Below are positions 16,376 through 25,438 of a DNA stretch of 64,000 nucleotides, piece after piece. A model generated the notes under the pieces. The model was not told where the DNA came from. It saw only the letters and a list, made by a program, of their open reading frames with translations, and did not search any database. Positions within the stretch are counted from its first letter, which is position 1; each line of letters opens with the position of its first letter. The position numbers and the translations under genes are program-made. The stretch is from contig SCOI01000003.1 in the NCBI GenBank assembly GCA_005503085.1, forward strand, positions 124,001 through 188,000, in the 5' to 3' direction. Source of the stretch: Burkholderiales bacterium C2 (GTDB lineage: Bacteria > Pseudomonadota > Gammaproteobacteria > Burkholderiales > Burkholderiaceae_C).

Positions 16376-17227
16376 CTAAGCGGCGCTCGACGAGGAATAG
16401 TTCTCGTTCGGGGCGCCGGCGGGATGGAAGCGGTAATAGCCGGCCAGTTCGCGGTACAGCGCCGGATGGGCCTGGGCCAGCAGCAGCGGCTGCTCGAAGA
16501 ACACCTCGCTGGCGACCGCAAAGAACTCGGCCGGATCGGTGGCGCCGTAGTCGCTCATCAGGCTGGGCTCGCCGCGTGCGGCGCGCGCACACAGCGCGTC
16601 GTACTCGGCCTGCATCACGGCCGACCAGCGTGCATAGGCGGCCCGGTCGCGCAGCGGCGGCGCGCCATTGGCATGGCCTTTGGCCTGGTCCAGTTGGTGG
16701 GCGAACTCATGGATCACGACATTGCGGCCATCCGCCGGGTTGGCCGCGCCCTCGACCACATCCTGCCAGGACAGGATCACCTGGCCCTGGCTCCAGGACT
16801 CGCCGGCCAGCGCGCGGCGCTGCTCCATCTGCACGCCGGCCGGCCCGCCGGCGACGCGGTCGACGACGAAGGCGCCCGGGTAGACCAGGATCTGGCGCAG
16901 CTGCGGGTAGAAGCCACGCGCCGCGCCCAGCAAGGGCAGGCAGGCCTGGGCGGCGATGGTGATGCGGATCTCGTCGCTGATGCGCAGGCCGGCACAGCCG
17001 ATGAAGCTCTTCTCGGCGACGAAGACCTGGATCAGTTTCTTCAGCCGCAGCTGCTGGTCGGCGGGCAGCTGTGCGATCTGCGGCACGCGCCGACGCAGGA
17101 TGCGGCGCCAGGCCTGCGGGAAGGGCTGGCGCTGCAGGCGCTCGCGCCGCCAGGCCTGCAGCAGGGGATGGGCGGCCAGCCAGGCGATCAGCGCCAAGGC
17201 CAGACCACAGACGATGAGCAGGGCCAT
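16376..17227 (-). CDS. mtfA: Zinc peptidase MtfA family (M90)
   Basis: A 283-residue protein with the metallopeptidase motif HEFAHQLD at 173-180 (zinc ligands His173 and His177, catalytic Glu174) and a downstream Glu in DPAEFFAVASEVFFE as likely third ligand. The family block SFIGCAGLRISDEIRITIAA and the IFLVYP-like ILVYPGAF segment are present. It has an N-terminal hydrophobic helix (about 2-19) that the soluble E. coli protein lacks, so it may be membrane-anchored. In E. coli MtfA binds the glucose repressor Mlc; whether that role holds here is unknown. It lies 100 bases upstream of cheZ on the same strand. Confidence 0.87.
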   Translation of the reverse strand: MALLIVCGLALALIAWLAAHPLLQAWRRERLQRQPFPQAWRRILRRRVPQIAQLPADQQLRLKKLIQVFVAEKSFIGCAGLRISDEIRITIAAQACLPLLGAARGFYPQLRQILVYPGAFVVDRVAGGPAGVQMEQRRALAGESWSQGQVILSWQDVVEGAANPADGRNVVIHEFAHQLDQAKGHANGAPPLRDRAAYARWSAVMQAEYDALCARAARGEPSLMSDYGATDPAEFFAVASEVFFEQPLLLAQAHPALYRELAGYYRFHPAGAPNENYSSSSAA

Positions 17228-17340
17228 GGCGCGCGTCTCGGAGTTTGCTTGACTCGAAGATGGGCCACGCGGGCGCGATTTCAAGTCTGGCGCGCCAAAG
17301 CGACAGCCGAGCGGCGGCGCTGCGGCTAGGCTTGCCGGCC

Positions 17341-18507
17341 ATGAACAATCATCGCGGCCTGCAGGCTTGGCAAGTGATCGTCGGCGGCATTGCCGGCCTG
17401 GTGCTGACCATAGGCATCGCCCGCTTTGCCTACACGCCGCTGCTGCCCTTGATGCAGGCCCAGGCCGGGCTCAGCGACGCGGCCGCCGGCTGGCTGGCCG
17501 CGATCAACTACCTGGGCTATATGAGTGGCGCGCTGCTGGCCGCGACCCTGGAGGACGCGCGCTGGCGCCAACGCCTCTACAGCTGGGGCCTGCCGCTGTC
17601 CCTGCTCAGCGCCGTGCTGATGGGCCTGGCCGGCAATGTCTGGCTGTGGGCGCTGTCGCGCTATCTGGGCGGGCTGTGCGGCGCGGCCGGCATGCTCCTG
17701 GGCTCGGGTCTGGTGCTGAACTGGCTGATGCGCGCCGGCCGGCGCCCCGAGTTGGGCCTGCACTTCACCGGCCTGGGCCTGGGCATCGTGGTGTCGGCGC
17801 TGGGCGCGATGGCGATGTCGGCGCTGGCGCTGGACTGGGCCGCGCAGTGGCAGGGCTTTGCGCTGATCGGCCTGGTGTTTTTGCTGCCGGCCTGGGTCTG
17901 GCGGCCACCGGTGCCGCCCGCCGCCACTGCCGCCCAGGCGACCGGCAGCGGGCCGGGGCGACGCTGGATGGGCTGGATGGTGGCGGCCTATTTCTGCGCC
18001 GGCTGGGGCTTTGTGATCAGCGCGACCTTCACGGTCGCCATCGTCGAACGCCAGCCGCTGCTGGCCGGGCAGGGGCCCTGGGCCTGGCTGTTGGTCGGCC
18101 TGGCCTCAACCCCGGCGGTGTTTCTATGGGATAGGGTGGCACGGCGCCTGGGCGAGCTGCCGGCCCTGCTGTTGGCCTTCGGCCTGCAGGTGGTCTCGGT
18201 GCTGCTGCCGGCCTTGTCGGACGGCCTGCCGGCGGCGCTGGCCGGTGCCCTGCTGTATGGCGCGACCTTTATCGGCATCGTCAGCCTGACCCTGGCCCTG
18301 GTGGGGCGGCGCTCGCCAGGCAACCCCGGCAAGGCGATGGCGCGGCTGACGCTCAGCTACGGCGTGGCCCAGGTCAGCGCGCCAGCGCTGGCCGGCGCCA
18401 TGGCCCAGGCCAGCGGCAGCTACCGGGGCGCGCTGTGGCTGACCGCAGCGGTGCTGCTGCTGGGCATGGGGATACTCGCGCAGCTGCGGCGCGAGGGCGT
18501 CGAGTAG
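17341..18507 (+). CDS. YbfB/YjiJ-family MFS transporter
   Basis: A 388-residue inner-membrane protein with about twelve hydrophobic helices. The N-terminal sequence (GGIAGLVLTIGIARFAYTPL, then AQAGLSDAAAGWLAAINYLG) is typical of the YbfB/YjiJ branch of the major facilitator superfamily. A central cytoplasmic loop rich in Pro, Ala and Gly separates the two halves (around residues 190-205). Substrate is unknown. It is transcribed divergently from mtfA and convergently with the next gene. ATG 17341 begins the natural N-terminus. Confidence 0.85.
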   Translation: MNNHRGLQAWQVIVGGIAGLVLTIGIARFAYTPLLPLMQAQAGLSDAAAGWLAAINYLGYMSGALLAATLEDARWRQRLYSWGLPLSLLSAVLMGLAGNVWLWALSRYLGGLCGAAGMLLGSGLVLNWLMRAGRRPELGLHFTGLGLGIVVSALGAMAMSALALDWAAQWQGFALIGLVFLLPAWVWRPPVPPAATAAQATGSGPGRRWMGWMVAAYFCAGWGFVISATFTVAIVERQPLLAGQGPWAWLLVGLASTPAVFLWDRVARRLGELPALLLAFGLQVVSVLLPALSDGLPAALAGALLYGATFIGIVSLTLALVGRRSPGNPGKAMARLTLSYGVAQVSAPALAGAMAQASGSYRGALWLTAAVLLLGMGILAQLRREGVE

Positions 18508-18516
18508 CGACCGGGG

Positions 18517-18936
18517 CTACTTGTTCTTCTCTTCGAGCTCGATGCTCTGCAAGGTGCGCCAGTCGGTGCAGCTGAAGTAGGCGTCGGCCAGGATCAGGTC
18601 GCGCAGCGAGCCATCGCCACGCACCATGCGGCCGTCCTGGCAGACCAGCACGCCGCGCTGGGCCTTGGCCTCGGCCAGGTGTTTGCCGACCGTGACGCTG
18701 TCGCTCATCATCTGCACGCCCATCAGCAGCAGCGCCAGCCCGCCCAGCAGCAGGGCGGCGGCGCCGACGATCTGCAGAAACTCCCCGAAGGCCGAGGTCG
18801 GTGCGGCGGCCACCGGCCGTGGCAGCGCGGCCGGCGCGAGGGGCTCGGCCACGGGCTTGGGCGCGGCGCGCGGCGGCGCGCTTCTGAGATTGGCGCGGTT
18901 GATGCCGGATCGGGGGCTGTTATTGCTGGCGGGCAT
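18517..18936 (-). CDS. Hypothetical single-pass membrane protein
   Basis: A 139-residue protein I do not recognise. It has a Pro/Ala-rich polar N-terminus of about 50 residues, one strong membrane helix (about 56-76, IVGAAALLLGGLALLLMGVQ), then a polar domain with two cysteines (CQDGR and SCTDW) that could form a disulphide. The C-terminus is charged (ELEEKNK). It is convergent with the MFS gene and divergent from the lectin-like gene. Confidence 0.6.
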   Translation of the reverse strand: MPASNNSPRSGINRANLRSAPPRAAPKPVAEPLAPAALPRPVAAAPTSAFGEFLQIVGAAALLLGGLALLLMGVQMMSDSVTVGKHLAEAKAQRGVLVCQDGRMVRGDGSLRDLILADAYFSCTDWRTLQSIELEEKNK

Positions 18937-19137
18937 GGTGATGAAGGGAGGCGACCGCCGCAGACAGGAACTTAAGCGCCAGGCCCTGGTCGCGTGAAAA
19001 ATTCACGCCGTGGGTCGGGTTGCGGGGTCTGGTTTTGCATCGTGCGTCCTGGCGATTGGGGGCAAGGCGCTATGGGCGAGGCCGCCGATCGCGGCTAGAG
19101 TCGGTGCCCAGCAAGAAGGCAAGAAGGGAGATCGACG

Positions 19138-19932
19138 ATGACGCATATGAAGACCCATCAACGGCTGATGGCGACGGCGCTGAGCGCGGCGTTGCTGGCC
19201 ACGCCGGCGACACCCGCCTGGGCCGCCGAGCAAAGCCTGGAGCTGCGCTCCGACGGCGGCTACACCTCCCAGCGCCTGCCGGCCGGCACCCGCGATGTGG
19301 ACCTGGATCGGCAGTTGTCCGGCAATTGCCGCTTCAACCGCTCCTGGGGCTATGACCTCAGCAATATGGAAATCTGGGTCGACAAGGGCTGCAGTGCACG
19401 CTTCACTCTCAGCGGCGACTTCTCCGACAACGAGCACCGCTCGTCCAACACGGGCGCCGCGATCGCGGCCGTCGCGGCAATTGCCGGGCTGGCCTTGCTG
19501 GCCAGCCATCACAAGAACCGTGATCGCGACGATGACAGGCCCGATAACAACGATGGCGGCTATGGGCGCCAGATCAACTCGAGCGGCGGTCTGTGCCTGG
19601 ACATCAGTGGCCGTGCCGTCGAGGGCGCGCCGGCCATCGTCTTTGGCTGCCACAACGGCAGCAACCAGCGCTTTGACTGGGGTCGCGGCGGCGAGCTGAG
19701 GGTCTCCGGCCTGTGCCTGGATGTGGCCAAAGGCAGCGACCGCAACGGTGCCGAGGTGATCGCCTACCGCTGCACCGGCGGCGACAACCAGCGCTGGCAG
19801 GCGCGCGGCAACCAGATCCGCAGCCGCATGAGCGGCAAATGCCTGGATGTGCGCGACGGTCGCCTGCGTCCCGGTCAGGCGGTCCAGCTGTGGGACTGCA
19901 ACGGTGGTGACAATCAACGCTGGTGGTGGTGA
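19138..19932 (+). CDS. Exported DUF3011-ricin-type lectin protein
   Basis: A 264-residue secreted or periplasmic protein. The signal peptide ends near AWAAEQS (about residue 30). Residues about 33-100 match a DUF3011-type domain (RQLSGNCRFNRSWGYDLSN, then IWVDKGCSARF). A hydrophobic stretch at about 107-124 may be a membrane helix, followed by an Asp/Asn/Arg-rich linker. Residues about 142-264 form a ricin-type beta-trefoil with the repeated QxW motif (NQRFDW, NQRWQA, NQRWWW) and CLD repeats, suggesting carbohydrate binding. GGGAG precedes ATG 19138. It is 14 bases upstream of an exported EF-hand gene. Confidence 0.82.
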   Translation: MTHMKTHQRLMATALSAALLATPATPAWAAEQSLELRSDGGYTSQRLPAGTRDVDLDRQLSGNCRFNRSWGYDLSNMEIWVDKGCSARFTLSGDFSDNEHRSSNTGAAIAAVAAIAGLALLASHHKNRDRDDDRPDNNDGGYGRQINSSGGLCLDISGRAVEGAPAIVFGCHNGSNQRFDWGRGGELRVSGLCLDVAKGSDRNGAEVIAYRCTGGDNQRWQARGNQIRSRMSGKCLDVRDGRLRPGQAVQLWDCNGGDNQRWWW

Positions 19933-19946
19933 GGGGGGATGAAGCG

Positions 19947-20321
19947 ATGAAGCGAATTCTTTTGGCGCTGCTGCTGGCCGCTGCCGGCCTGGCCCAGGCG
20001 GCGGACAGCAATGGCGACGGCTACATCAGCCTCGACGAGTTTCACAAGGATGTGACGCGCTCCTGGCATGCGCTGGACCTGGACGGCGATGGTCATATCA
20101 CCGAGGCTGAGCTCAAGCGCATGCCGCGCGGCGCGCGCGGCATGCTGGGTTCCTTGAGACGGGCCGATGCCGACAAGGACAAGCGCCTGTCCTTCAAGGA
20201 GGTGGTCGAGGTCCGCATGGCCGCCTTCGACAAGGCCGACACGGACAAAGATGATCGCCTCTCGAAAGAGGAGATCGAGGCCTACCAGGCCGCGCGCAAG
20301 AAGAAGCGCGGCGGCGGCTAG
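19947..20321 (+). CDS. Exported four-EF-hand calcium-binding protein
   Basis: A 124-residue protein with a signal peptide (MKRILLALLLAAAGLAQA) and four EF-hand loops: residues 20-31, 44-55, 74-85 and 98-109, each with Asp at positions 1, 3 and 5 and Glu at 12. The last two loops contain Lys within the ligand positions, so affinities may differ. The C-terminus is a basic KKKRGGG tail. It follows the lectin-like gene closely and is probably co-transcribed. The stop overlaps the convergent fad gene stop by three bases. Confidence 0.85.
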   Translation: MKRILLALLLAAAGLAQAADSNGDGYISLDEFHKDVTRSWHALDLDGDGHITEAELKRMPRGARGMLGSLRRADADKDKRLSFKEVVEVRMAAFDKADTDKDDRLSKEEIEAYQAARKKKRGGG

Positions 20322-22462
20322 CAGCCGGCCTCGAAGCGCTCGCCGCGCTCAGCCATGCGCAGCAGCAGCGCGGCCGGCGCGAAGCGCTCGCCATGGGCCG
20401 CCGCCAGCTCACGGGCGCGCGCCACAAAGGCCGGCAGGCCGCGGGCATTGATGAACTGCAGCGCCCCGCCTTCGAAGGGCGCGAAGCCCCAGCCGAAGAT
20501 CGAGCCGATATTGGCATCGGCCACCGAGCGCAGCACGCCTTCCTCCAGGCAGCGCGCCGCCTCATTGGCCTGGATGAACATCAGGCGGTCGATGATCTCC
20601 TGCTGCGCGGGCTGCTCGACCGCCACCGGGTAGTGGCGGCTCAGTTCGGGCCACAGCGTCTTGTCGCCGTCCGCCCAATCGTAGAAGCCTTTTCCCGCCT
20701 TCTTGCCGACGCGGCCGATCTCGCAGAGCTGGCGCAGCACCGCCTCGCCCGGGTGTTCGCGATAGGTCTTGCCCTCGGCCGCGAGGTCTTTGCGCGTCTG
20801 GTCCGCCACATGCACGCCCAGGCTCAGGCTGACCTCATCCTGCAGCGCCAGCGGCGGCATCGGCATGCCGGCCTGCAGACCTGCGGCCTCGATGGCGCGC
20901 GGGTGCACGCCTTCCTTGAGCATCGCGATGCCTTCCATCACATAGGTCGCGAACACGCGGCTGGTGTAGAAGCCGCGCGAGTCATTGACGACGATGGGCG
21001 TCTTGCCGATCTGCTGCACATAGTCGAAGCCCAGCGCCAGGGTCTCGGGCGAGGTGGCCTTGCCGACGATGATCTCCACCAGCGGCATCTTCTCCACCGG
21101 CGAGAAGAAATGCAGGCCGATGAAATGGGCCGGCCGCTCGCTGGCCTCGGCCAGGCCGGTGATCGGCAGCGTGGAGGTATTGGAGGCGAACACGGCCCTG
21201 GCGGCCAGCTGGGTCTCGGCGCGCTTGGTCACCTCGGCCTTGACGGCGCGGTCCTCGAACACCGCCTCGATCACCAGTTCGCAGCCGGCCAGGGCTGCGT
21301 AATCGGTCGTCGGGTGGATACGCGCCAGCACGGCCTCGCGCTGCTCAGGCGTGCTGCGGCCCTTCTTGACCGCCTTGTCCAGCAGGTCCTGCGAATGGCG
21401 CTTGCCGCGCTCGGCCGCTTCTTGGGAAACGTCCAGCAGCACCACCTGCATGCCAGCCTGGGCCGAGACGTGGGCGATGCCGGCGCCCATCATGCCGGCG
21501 CCCAGGATGCCCAGGCGCTGCACCTGGGAGCGCGGCAGGCCGGCGGGCCGCGAGGCGCCCTTCTTGATCGCGTTGAGCTGGTACCACAGCGTGCCGATCA
21601 GGTGGCGCGAGGCCGGGCTGACGACGCAGGCCGCGAAGTAGCGCGATTCGATCTCCAGCGCCCGGTCGATGTCGGTGAGCCCGCCCTCGAAGACGCTGGA
21701 CATGATGTGGGTCAGGGCCGGGTAGTTGCCGAAGCTCTTGGCCGCGGCCATCGAGGGCGCGACCGAGAACATCTGCGCGATGGCCGGTGCGCGCGAATCG
21801 CCGCCGGGGTAACGGAACCTGGGCGCATCCCAGGGCTGGACCGGCTTTGGGTTGGCGACGATCCAGGCGCGCGCCTTCCTCAGCGCCTCGTCGACATCGG
21901 GGGCCAGTTCGTTGACCAGGCCGCTGGCGAGCGCCTGCGCGGCCTTGATGTCCGAGCCCTCACCCATCCATTGCAACGCCTGCTGCATGCCCACCAGGCG
22001 CGGCAGGCGCTGGGTGCCGCCGCCGCCGGGCAATAGGCCCAGCTTGACCTCGGGCAGGCCCAGGCGCGCGCGACCATCGTCCACGACGATGCGCCAGTGG
22101 CAGCCCATCGCGATCTCCAGGCCGCCGCCCTTGCACTGGCCGTTCAGGATCGCGACCACCGGCTTGCCGCATTGCTCGAAGCGGCGGATGAAGCGCTTCA
22201 GCGCCATCGAGGCCTCGAAGGCTTCTTGTGCCGTGTTCAGCGCGCGCAGGCGGTCGATGTCGGCGCCGGCCAAAAAATCCTTCTTGCTGGAGCGCAGGAT
22301 CAGGCCGGTGACACCGGCTTGCTGGTCTTCCAGCAGGTCGGCCAGTCCGCGCAGCGGCGCGGCGAGTTGCTCGTTGAGGATGTTCATCGATTGGCCGGGC
22401 AAGTCCATCGTCGCGACGACGATGCCATCCTCGCCCCTCTCGAGATGCAGCGCGGTGCTCAT
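20318..22462 (-). CDS. fadJ: Bifunctional enoyl-CoA hydratase / 3-hydroxyacyl-CoA dehydrogenase
   Basis: A 714-residue FadB/FadJ-type enzyme carrying two steps of beta-oxidation. Residues about 1-190 are a crotonase domain (oxyanion block [12 protein letters not shown], then [10 protein letters not shown] with the catalytic Glu region [20 protein letters not shown]). The NAD-binding Rossmann motif is at about 325-345 ([20 protein letters not shown]), followed by the dehydrogenase C-terminal domains (catalytic His region [17 protein letters not shown] and the [11 protein letters not shown] repeat). It is last in a merR-acd-thiolase-fad operon and starts one base after the thiolase stop. Whether it is the FadB or FadJ type cannot be settled here. 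Confidence 0.93.
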   Translation of the reverse strand: MSTALHLERGEDGIVVATMDLPGQSMNILNEQLAAPLRGLADLLEDQQAGVTGLILRSSKKDFLAGADIDRLRALNTAQEAFEASMALKRFIRRFEQCGKPVVAILNGQCKGGGLEIAMGCHWRIVVDDGRARLGLPEVKLGLLPGGGGTQRLPRLVGMQQALQWMGEGSDIKAAQALASGLVNELAPDVDEALRKARAWIVANPKPVQPWDAPRFRYPGGDSRAPAIAQMFSVAPSMAAAKSFGNYPALTHIMSSVFEGGLTDIDRALEIESRYFAACVVSPASRHLIGTLWYQLNAIKKGASRPAGLPRSQVQRLGILGAGMMGAGIAHVSAQAGMQVVLLDVSQEAAERGKRHSQDLLDKAVKKGRSTPEQREAVLARIHPTTDYAALAGCELVIEAVFEDRAVKAEVTKRAETQLAARAVFASNTSTLPITGLAEASERPAHFIGLHFFSPVEKMPLVEIIVGKATSPETLALGFDYVQQIGKTPIVVNDSRGFYTSRVFATYVMEGIAMLKEGVHPRAIEAAGLQAGMPMPPLALQDEVSLSLGVHVADQTRKDLAAEGKTYREHPGEAVLRQLCEIGRVGKKAGKGFYDWADGDKTLWPELSRHYPVAVEQPAQQEIIDRLMFIQANEAARCLEEGVLRSVADANIGSIFGWGFAPFEGGALQFINARGLPAFVARARELAAAHGERFAPAALLLRMAERGERFEAGC

Positions 22463-22463
22463 A

Positions 22464-23669
22464 TCAGACCCTTTCGATGATCGTCGCAATGCCCATGCCG
22501 CCGCCGACGCACAAGGTGGCGCAGCCGGTGCTGAGATCGCGGCGCTCCAGCTCGTCGAGCAGGGTGCCCAGGATGATGGCGCCGGTGGCGCCCAGCGGGT
22601 GGCCCAGCGCGATCGCGCCGCCGTTGACGTTGACCTTGTCCAGACTCAGGCCCAGATCGCGCGCCGTCTTCATCGGTACCACGGCAAAGGCTTCGTTGAT
22701 CTCCCACAGATCGATGTCGGAAGCGGCCATGCCGGCCTGCTTCAACGCTTTCTGGCAGGCCGGGGTCGGGCCGGTCAGCATGATGGTGGGCTCGGAGCCG
22801 ATCACCGCGGCAGCGCGGATGCGGGCGCGCGGCCTGAGGCCGGCCGCCGCGCCGCCGGCTTTGGAGCCGACCAGCAGCAGCGCCGCGCCATCGACGATGC
22901 CCGAGGAGTTGCCGGCATGGTGGACATGGTCGATACGCTCCAGCGTCGTGTACTTGCGCAGCGCCGTGGCATCAAAACCCATGCCGCCCATCATGGCGAA
23001 CGAAGGCTCCAGCCTGGCCAGCGTTTCGGGTGTGGTGGCGGGGCGGATGGTCTCGTCCTGGGCCAGCAGCAGCAGGCCGGCGATGTCGTGCACCGGCACC
23101 ACGGAGCGCGTGAACAAGCCCGCCTCGCGCGCCGCCGCCGCGCGGCGGTGTGACTCGCTGGCATAGGCATCGACATCGGCGCGACTGAAGCCTTCCAGCG
23201 TCGCGATCAGGTCGGCGCTGATGCCTTGCGGGATGAAACCCAGGGCCTGGTTGACGCGCGGATCCATGAACCAGGCACCGCCGTCGCTGCCCATGGGCCA
23301 GCGGCTCATGGCTTCCACGCCGCCGGCCACCACCAGTTGTTCAAAGCCGCTGGCCACCTTGGCCGCAGCCAGGTTGACCGACTCCAAGCCCGAGGCGCAA
23401 AAGCGCGACTGCGTGAGGCCGGCCACGGTCTGGGCCCAGCCGGCGTCGAGCACGGCGGTGCTGGCGATGTCGGCGCCTTGCTCGCCCAGCGGGGTCACGC
23501 AGCCCAGCACCACATCATCGACCCGAGCTGTGTCCAGCCGCAGGCGCTGCTGCAACGACTGCAGCAGCGTGCGCAACAGCCAGACCGGGCTGGCCTGGTG
23601 CAGGCCGCCGTCCTTCTTGCCCTTGCCGCGTGGCGTGCGGACATGGTCGTAGAGATAGGCATCGAACAT
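22464..23669 (-). CDS. Acetyl-CoA C-acyltransferase (3-ketoacyl-CoA thiolase)
   Basis: A 401-residue thiolase catalysing the last step of beta-oxidation. The nucleophilic Cys91 lies in [12 protein letters not shown]; the C-terminal motifs [22 protein letters not shown] and CVGGGMG supply the other active-site residues. Length matches the degradative thiolases. It lies between an acyl-CoA dehydrogenase and the bifunctional hydratase/dehydrogenase, ten bases after the former and one base before the latter, which fits one beta-oxidation operon. Confidence 0.93.
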   Translation of the reverse strand: MFDAYLYDHVRTPRGKGKKDGGLHQASPVWLLRTLLQSLQQRLRLDTARVDDVVLGCVTPLGEQGADIASTAVLDAGWAQTVAGLTQSRFCASGLESVNLAAAKVASGFEQLVVAGGVEAMSRWPMGSDGGAWFMDPRVNQALGFIPQGISADLIATLEGFSRADVDAYASESHRRAAAAREAGLFTRSVVPVHDIAGLLLLAQDETIRPATTPETLARLEPSFAMMGGMGFDATALRKYTTLERIDHVHHAGNSSGIVDGAALLLVGSKAGGAAAGLRPRARIRAAAVIGSEPTIMLTGPTPACQKALKQAGMAASDIDLWEINEAFAVVPMKTARDLGLSLDKVNVNGGAIALGHPLGATGAIILGTLLDELERRDLSTGCATLCVGGGMGIATIIERV

Positions 23670-23679
23670 GGGCTGTCTC

Positions 23680-24861
23680 CTACATGAACCGGCTGGCCAG
23701 CTCTTTCATGATCTCGTTGGTGCCGCCATAGATGCGCGCCACGCGGGCGTCGGCATAGAGCTCGGCGATCGGGTACTCCATCATGTAGCCGTAGCCGCCG
23801 AAGAGCTGCAGGCACTCGTCCATCACTGTGCTTGCCAGATCGGTGGTCCAGGCCTTGGCCAGCGCGGCGCGGGCGGCGTCCAGCTCACCCTTCAGGTGCG
23901 CCTCCACGCAGGCGTCGACCAAGGCGCGTGCGGCCAGCAGCTGGCTCTGCACCTCGGCCAGCGTGAAGCGGGTGTTCTGGAACTCCCAAACCGGCTGGCC
24001 GAAGGCCTTGCGCTGCTTGGTATAGGCCAGGGTCTCGGCGAGTGCCCTCTCGATCGCGCCGACCGCGCTGACGGCGATGATCAGCCGCTCCTGCGGCAGC
24101 TCCTGCATCAGCTGCACAAAGCCCTGGCCCTCGATGCCCTGCTCGCCGCCCAGCAGGTTGTCCAATGGCACGCGCACTTCGTCGAAGAACAGCTCGGAAG
24201 TGTCCTGCGCCTTCATGCCGATCTTGTCCAGATTGCGGCCGCGCCGATAGCCCTCGACCAGGCTGCCATCGGCGTTCTCGACCTCGACCACCAGCAGCGA
24301 GATGCCCTTGGCACCCTTGTCCTCGCTGCGGGTCCTGCAGACCACGATGACGAGATTGGCGTTCTGGCCGTTGGTGATGAAGACCTTCTGACCGGACAGC
24401 AGGTAGTGATCGCCGTCGCGCCTGGCGCTGGTGCGCACGCTTTGCAGATCGCTGCCGGTGCCGGGCTCGGTCATCGCGATCGCGCCGATCAGCTCGCCGG
24501 TGGCCATGCGCGGCAGCCAGCGGGCTTTCTGCGCTTCGCTGCCGTGATGCAGGATGTAGGGCGCGACGATGGCCGAATGCAGGCCGCCGCCGAAGCCGCT
24601 CAGGTTGGCCTTGGCCTGCTCCAGCAGCAGCACCGCCTCATGGCCGAAGTCGCCGCCGCCGCCGCCATAGGCCTCGGGCATCGCGGTGCACAGCAGGCCG
24701 TTGGCGCCGGCCTCGGCCCAGGTGTCGCGGCCCATCATGCCGGCCTCGCGCCACTCGGCCGCGCGCGGCACCCAGCGCTGTCTGAAGAAACGCGCCACCG
24801 AGTCCTGCAGCATGCGGTGCTCGTCCGTCATCCAGGCGGAGGGGAACAGGGGCAGGGACAT
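23680..24861 (-). CDS. Acyl-CoA dehydrogenase
   Basis: A 393-residue FAD-dependent acyl-CoA dehydrogenase performing the first oxidation. It contains the family signatures AMTEPGTGSDLQS, FITNGQNANLVIVV and FGGYGYMMEYPIAELYAD followed by RIYGGTNEIMKELASR, where the conserved Gly-Gly-Thr-Asn-Glu turn contacts the flavin. Chain-length preference cannot be read off. Its ATG at 24861 lies two bases after the merR stop, indicating co-transcription with the regulator. Confidence 0.92.
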   Translation of the reverse strand: MSLPLFPSAWMTDEHRMLQDSVARFFRQRWVPRAAEWREAGMMGRDTWAEAGANGLLCTAMPEAYGGGGGDFGHEAVLLLEQAKANLSGFGGGLHSAIVAPYILHHGSEAQKARWLPRMATGELIGAIAMTEPGTGSDLQSVRTSARRDGDHYLLSGQKVFITNGQNANLVIVVCRTRSEDKGAKGISLLVVEVENADGSLVEGYRRGRNLDKIGMKAQDTSELFFDEVRVPLDNLLGGEQGIEGQGFVQLMQELPQERLIIAVSAVGAIERALAETLAYTKQRKAFGQPVWEFQNTRFTLAEVQSQLLAARALVDACVEAHLKGELDAARAALAKAWTTDLASTVMDECLQLFGGYGYMMEYPIAELYADARVARIYGGTNEIMKELASRFM

Positions 24862-24863
24862 CG

Positions 24864-25334
24864 CTAGTCCTCCTGGGCCGCCAGTTGCTGGCGCACCGCT
24901 TCGTTGATCAGGCGCAGCTCGGTCAGCGTCACGTCGATATGAGCGCGCTTTTGTTCCAGCTCGACGATGGCCGCATCGGTGCGCTCCAGCGTCCATTGCA
25001 GCTGCCTGGCGCGGCCTTCGCCGTGGTGGCCATAGAGATCGAGGAACTGCTTGATGTCGACCAGCTTGGAGCCGATGGCCTTGGCGCGCAGGATCAGCTT
25101 GAGCCGCGCGCGTTCGCGCTGGCCATAGATCCGTGCGCCATTGACACGGCGCGGCGCCAGCAGGCCCTTGTCCTCATAAAAGCGGATCGCGCGCTGCGAG
25201 ATGCCGAACTCGGCGCACAGCTCGGTGATGCCGTAGATCTGCTCGCTGGGCGCGCTGGCGCTGTGCGCCAGCAATTCCTGCGCATCGCTGTGTTGCTGGT
25301 CCAGCACGGCTGTGCTGCTGGCTTGCGTCGTCAT
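24864..25334 (-). CDS. MerR-family regulator of the beta-oxidation operon
   Basis: A 156-residue transcription regulator. The N-terminal winged helix-turn-helix reads YGITELCAEFGISQRAIRFY followed by EDKGLLAPRRVNGARIYGQR, the MerR signature, here preceded by about 30 extra polar residues. A C-terminal helix (about 110-150) would form the dimer coiled coil. No metal-binding cysteines are present. Acyl-CoA-linked MerR regulators such as LiuR occur before branched-chain or fatty acyl-CoA degradation genes, and position at the head of this operon suggests the same role. It probably controls its own promoter. Confidence 0.85.
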   Translation of the reverse strand: MTTQASSTAVLDQQHSDAQELLAHSASAPSEQIYGITELCAEFGISQRAIRFYEDKGLLAPRRVNGARIYGQRERARLKLILRAKAIGSKLVDIKQFLDLYGHHGEGRARQLQWTLERTDAAIVELEQKRAHIDVTLTELRLINEAVRQQLAAQED

Positions 25335-25395
25335 GAGGGCTCCGGGCTGGCGATGGCCTGGATGCTAAGCCCCTCACCGAGCTTGCCGGTGATGG

Positions 25396-25427
25396 TATCT
25401 ACCGATATGGCAGATGGCTGACGTTAA
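25396..25427 (-). promoter_or_regulatory. Candidate MerR-type promoter of the beta-oxidation operon
   Basis: On the minus strand TTAACG (25427-25422) and TAGATA (25401-25396) are separated by 20 bases, longer than the standard 17 and typical of MerR-controlled promoters. The -35 region contains CTTAACGTCAG, which shares a TAACGT core with LiuR-like sites as I recall them. Confidence 0.35.
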
Positions 25428-25438
25428 GGGAAGGTGTC

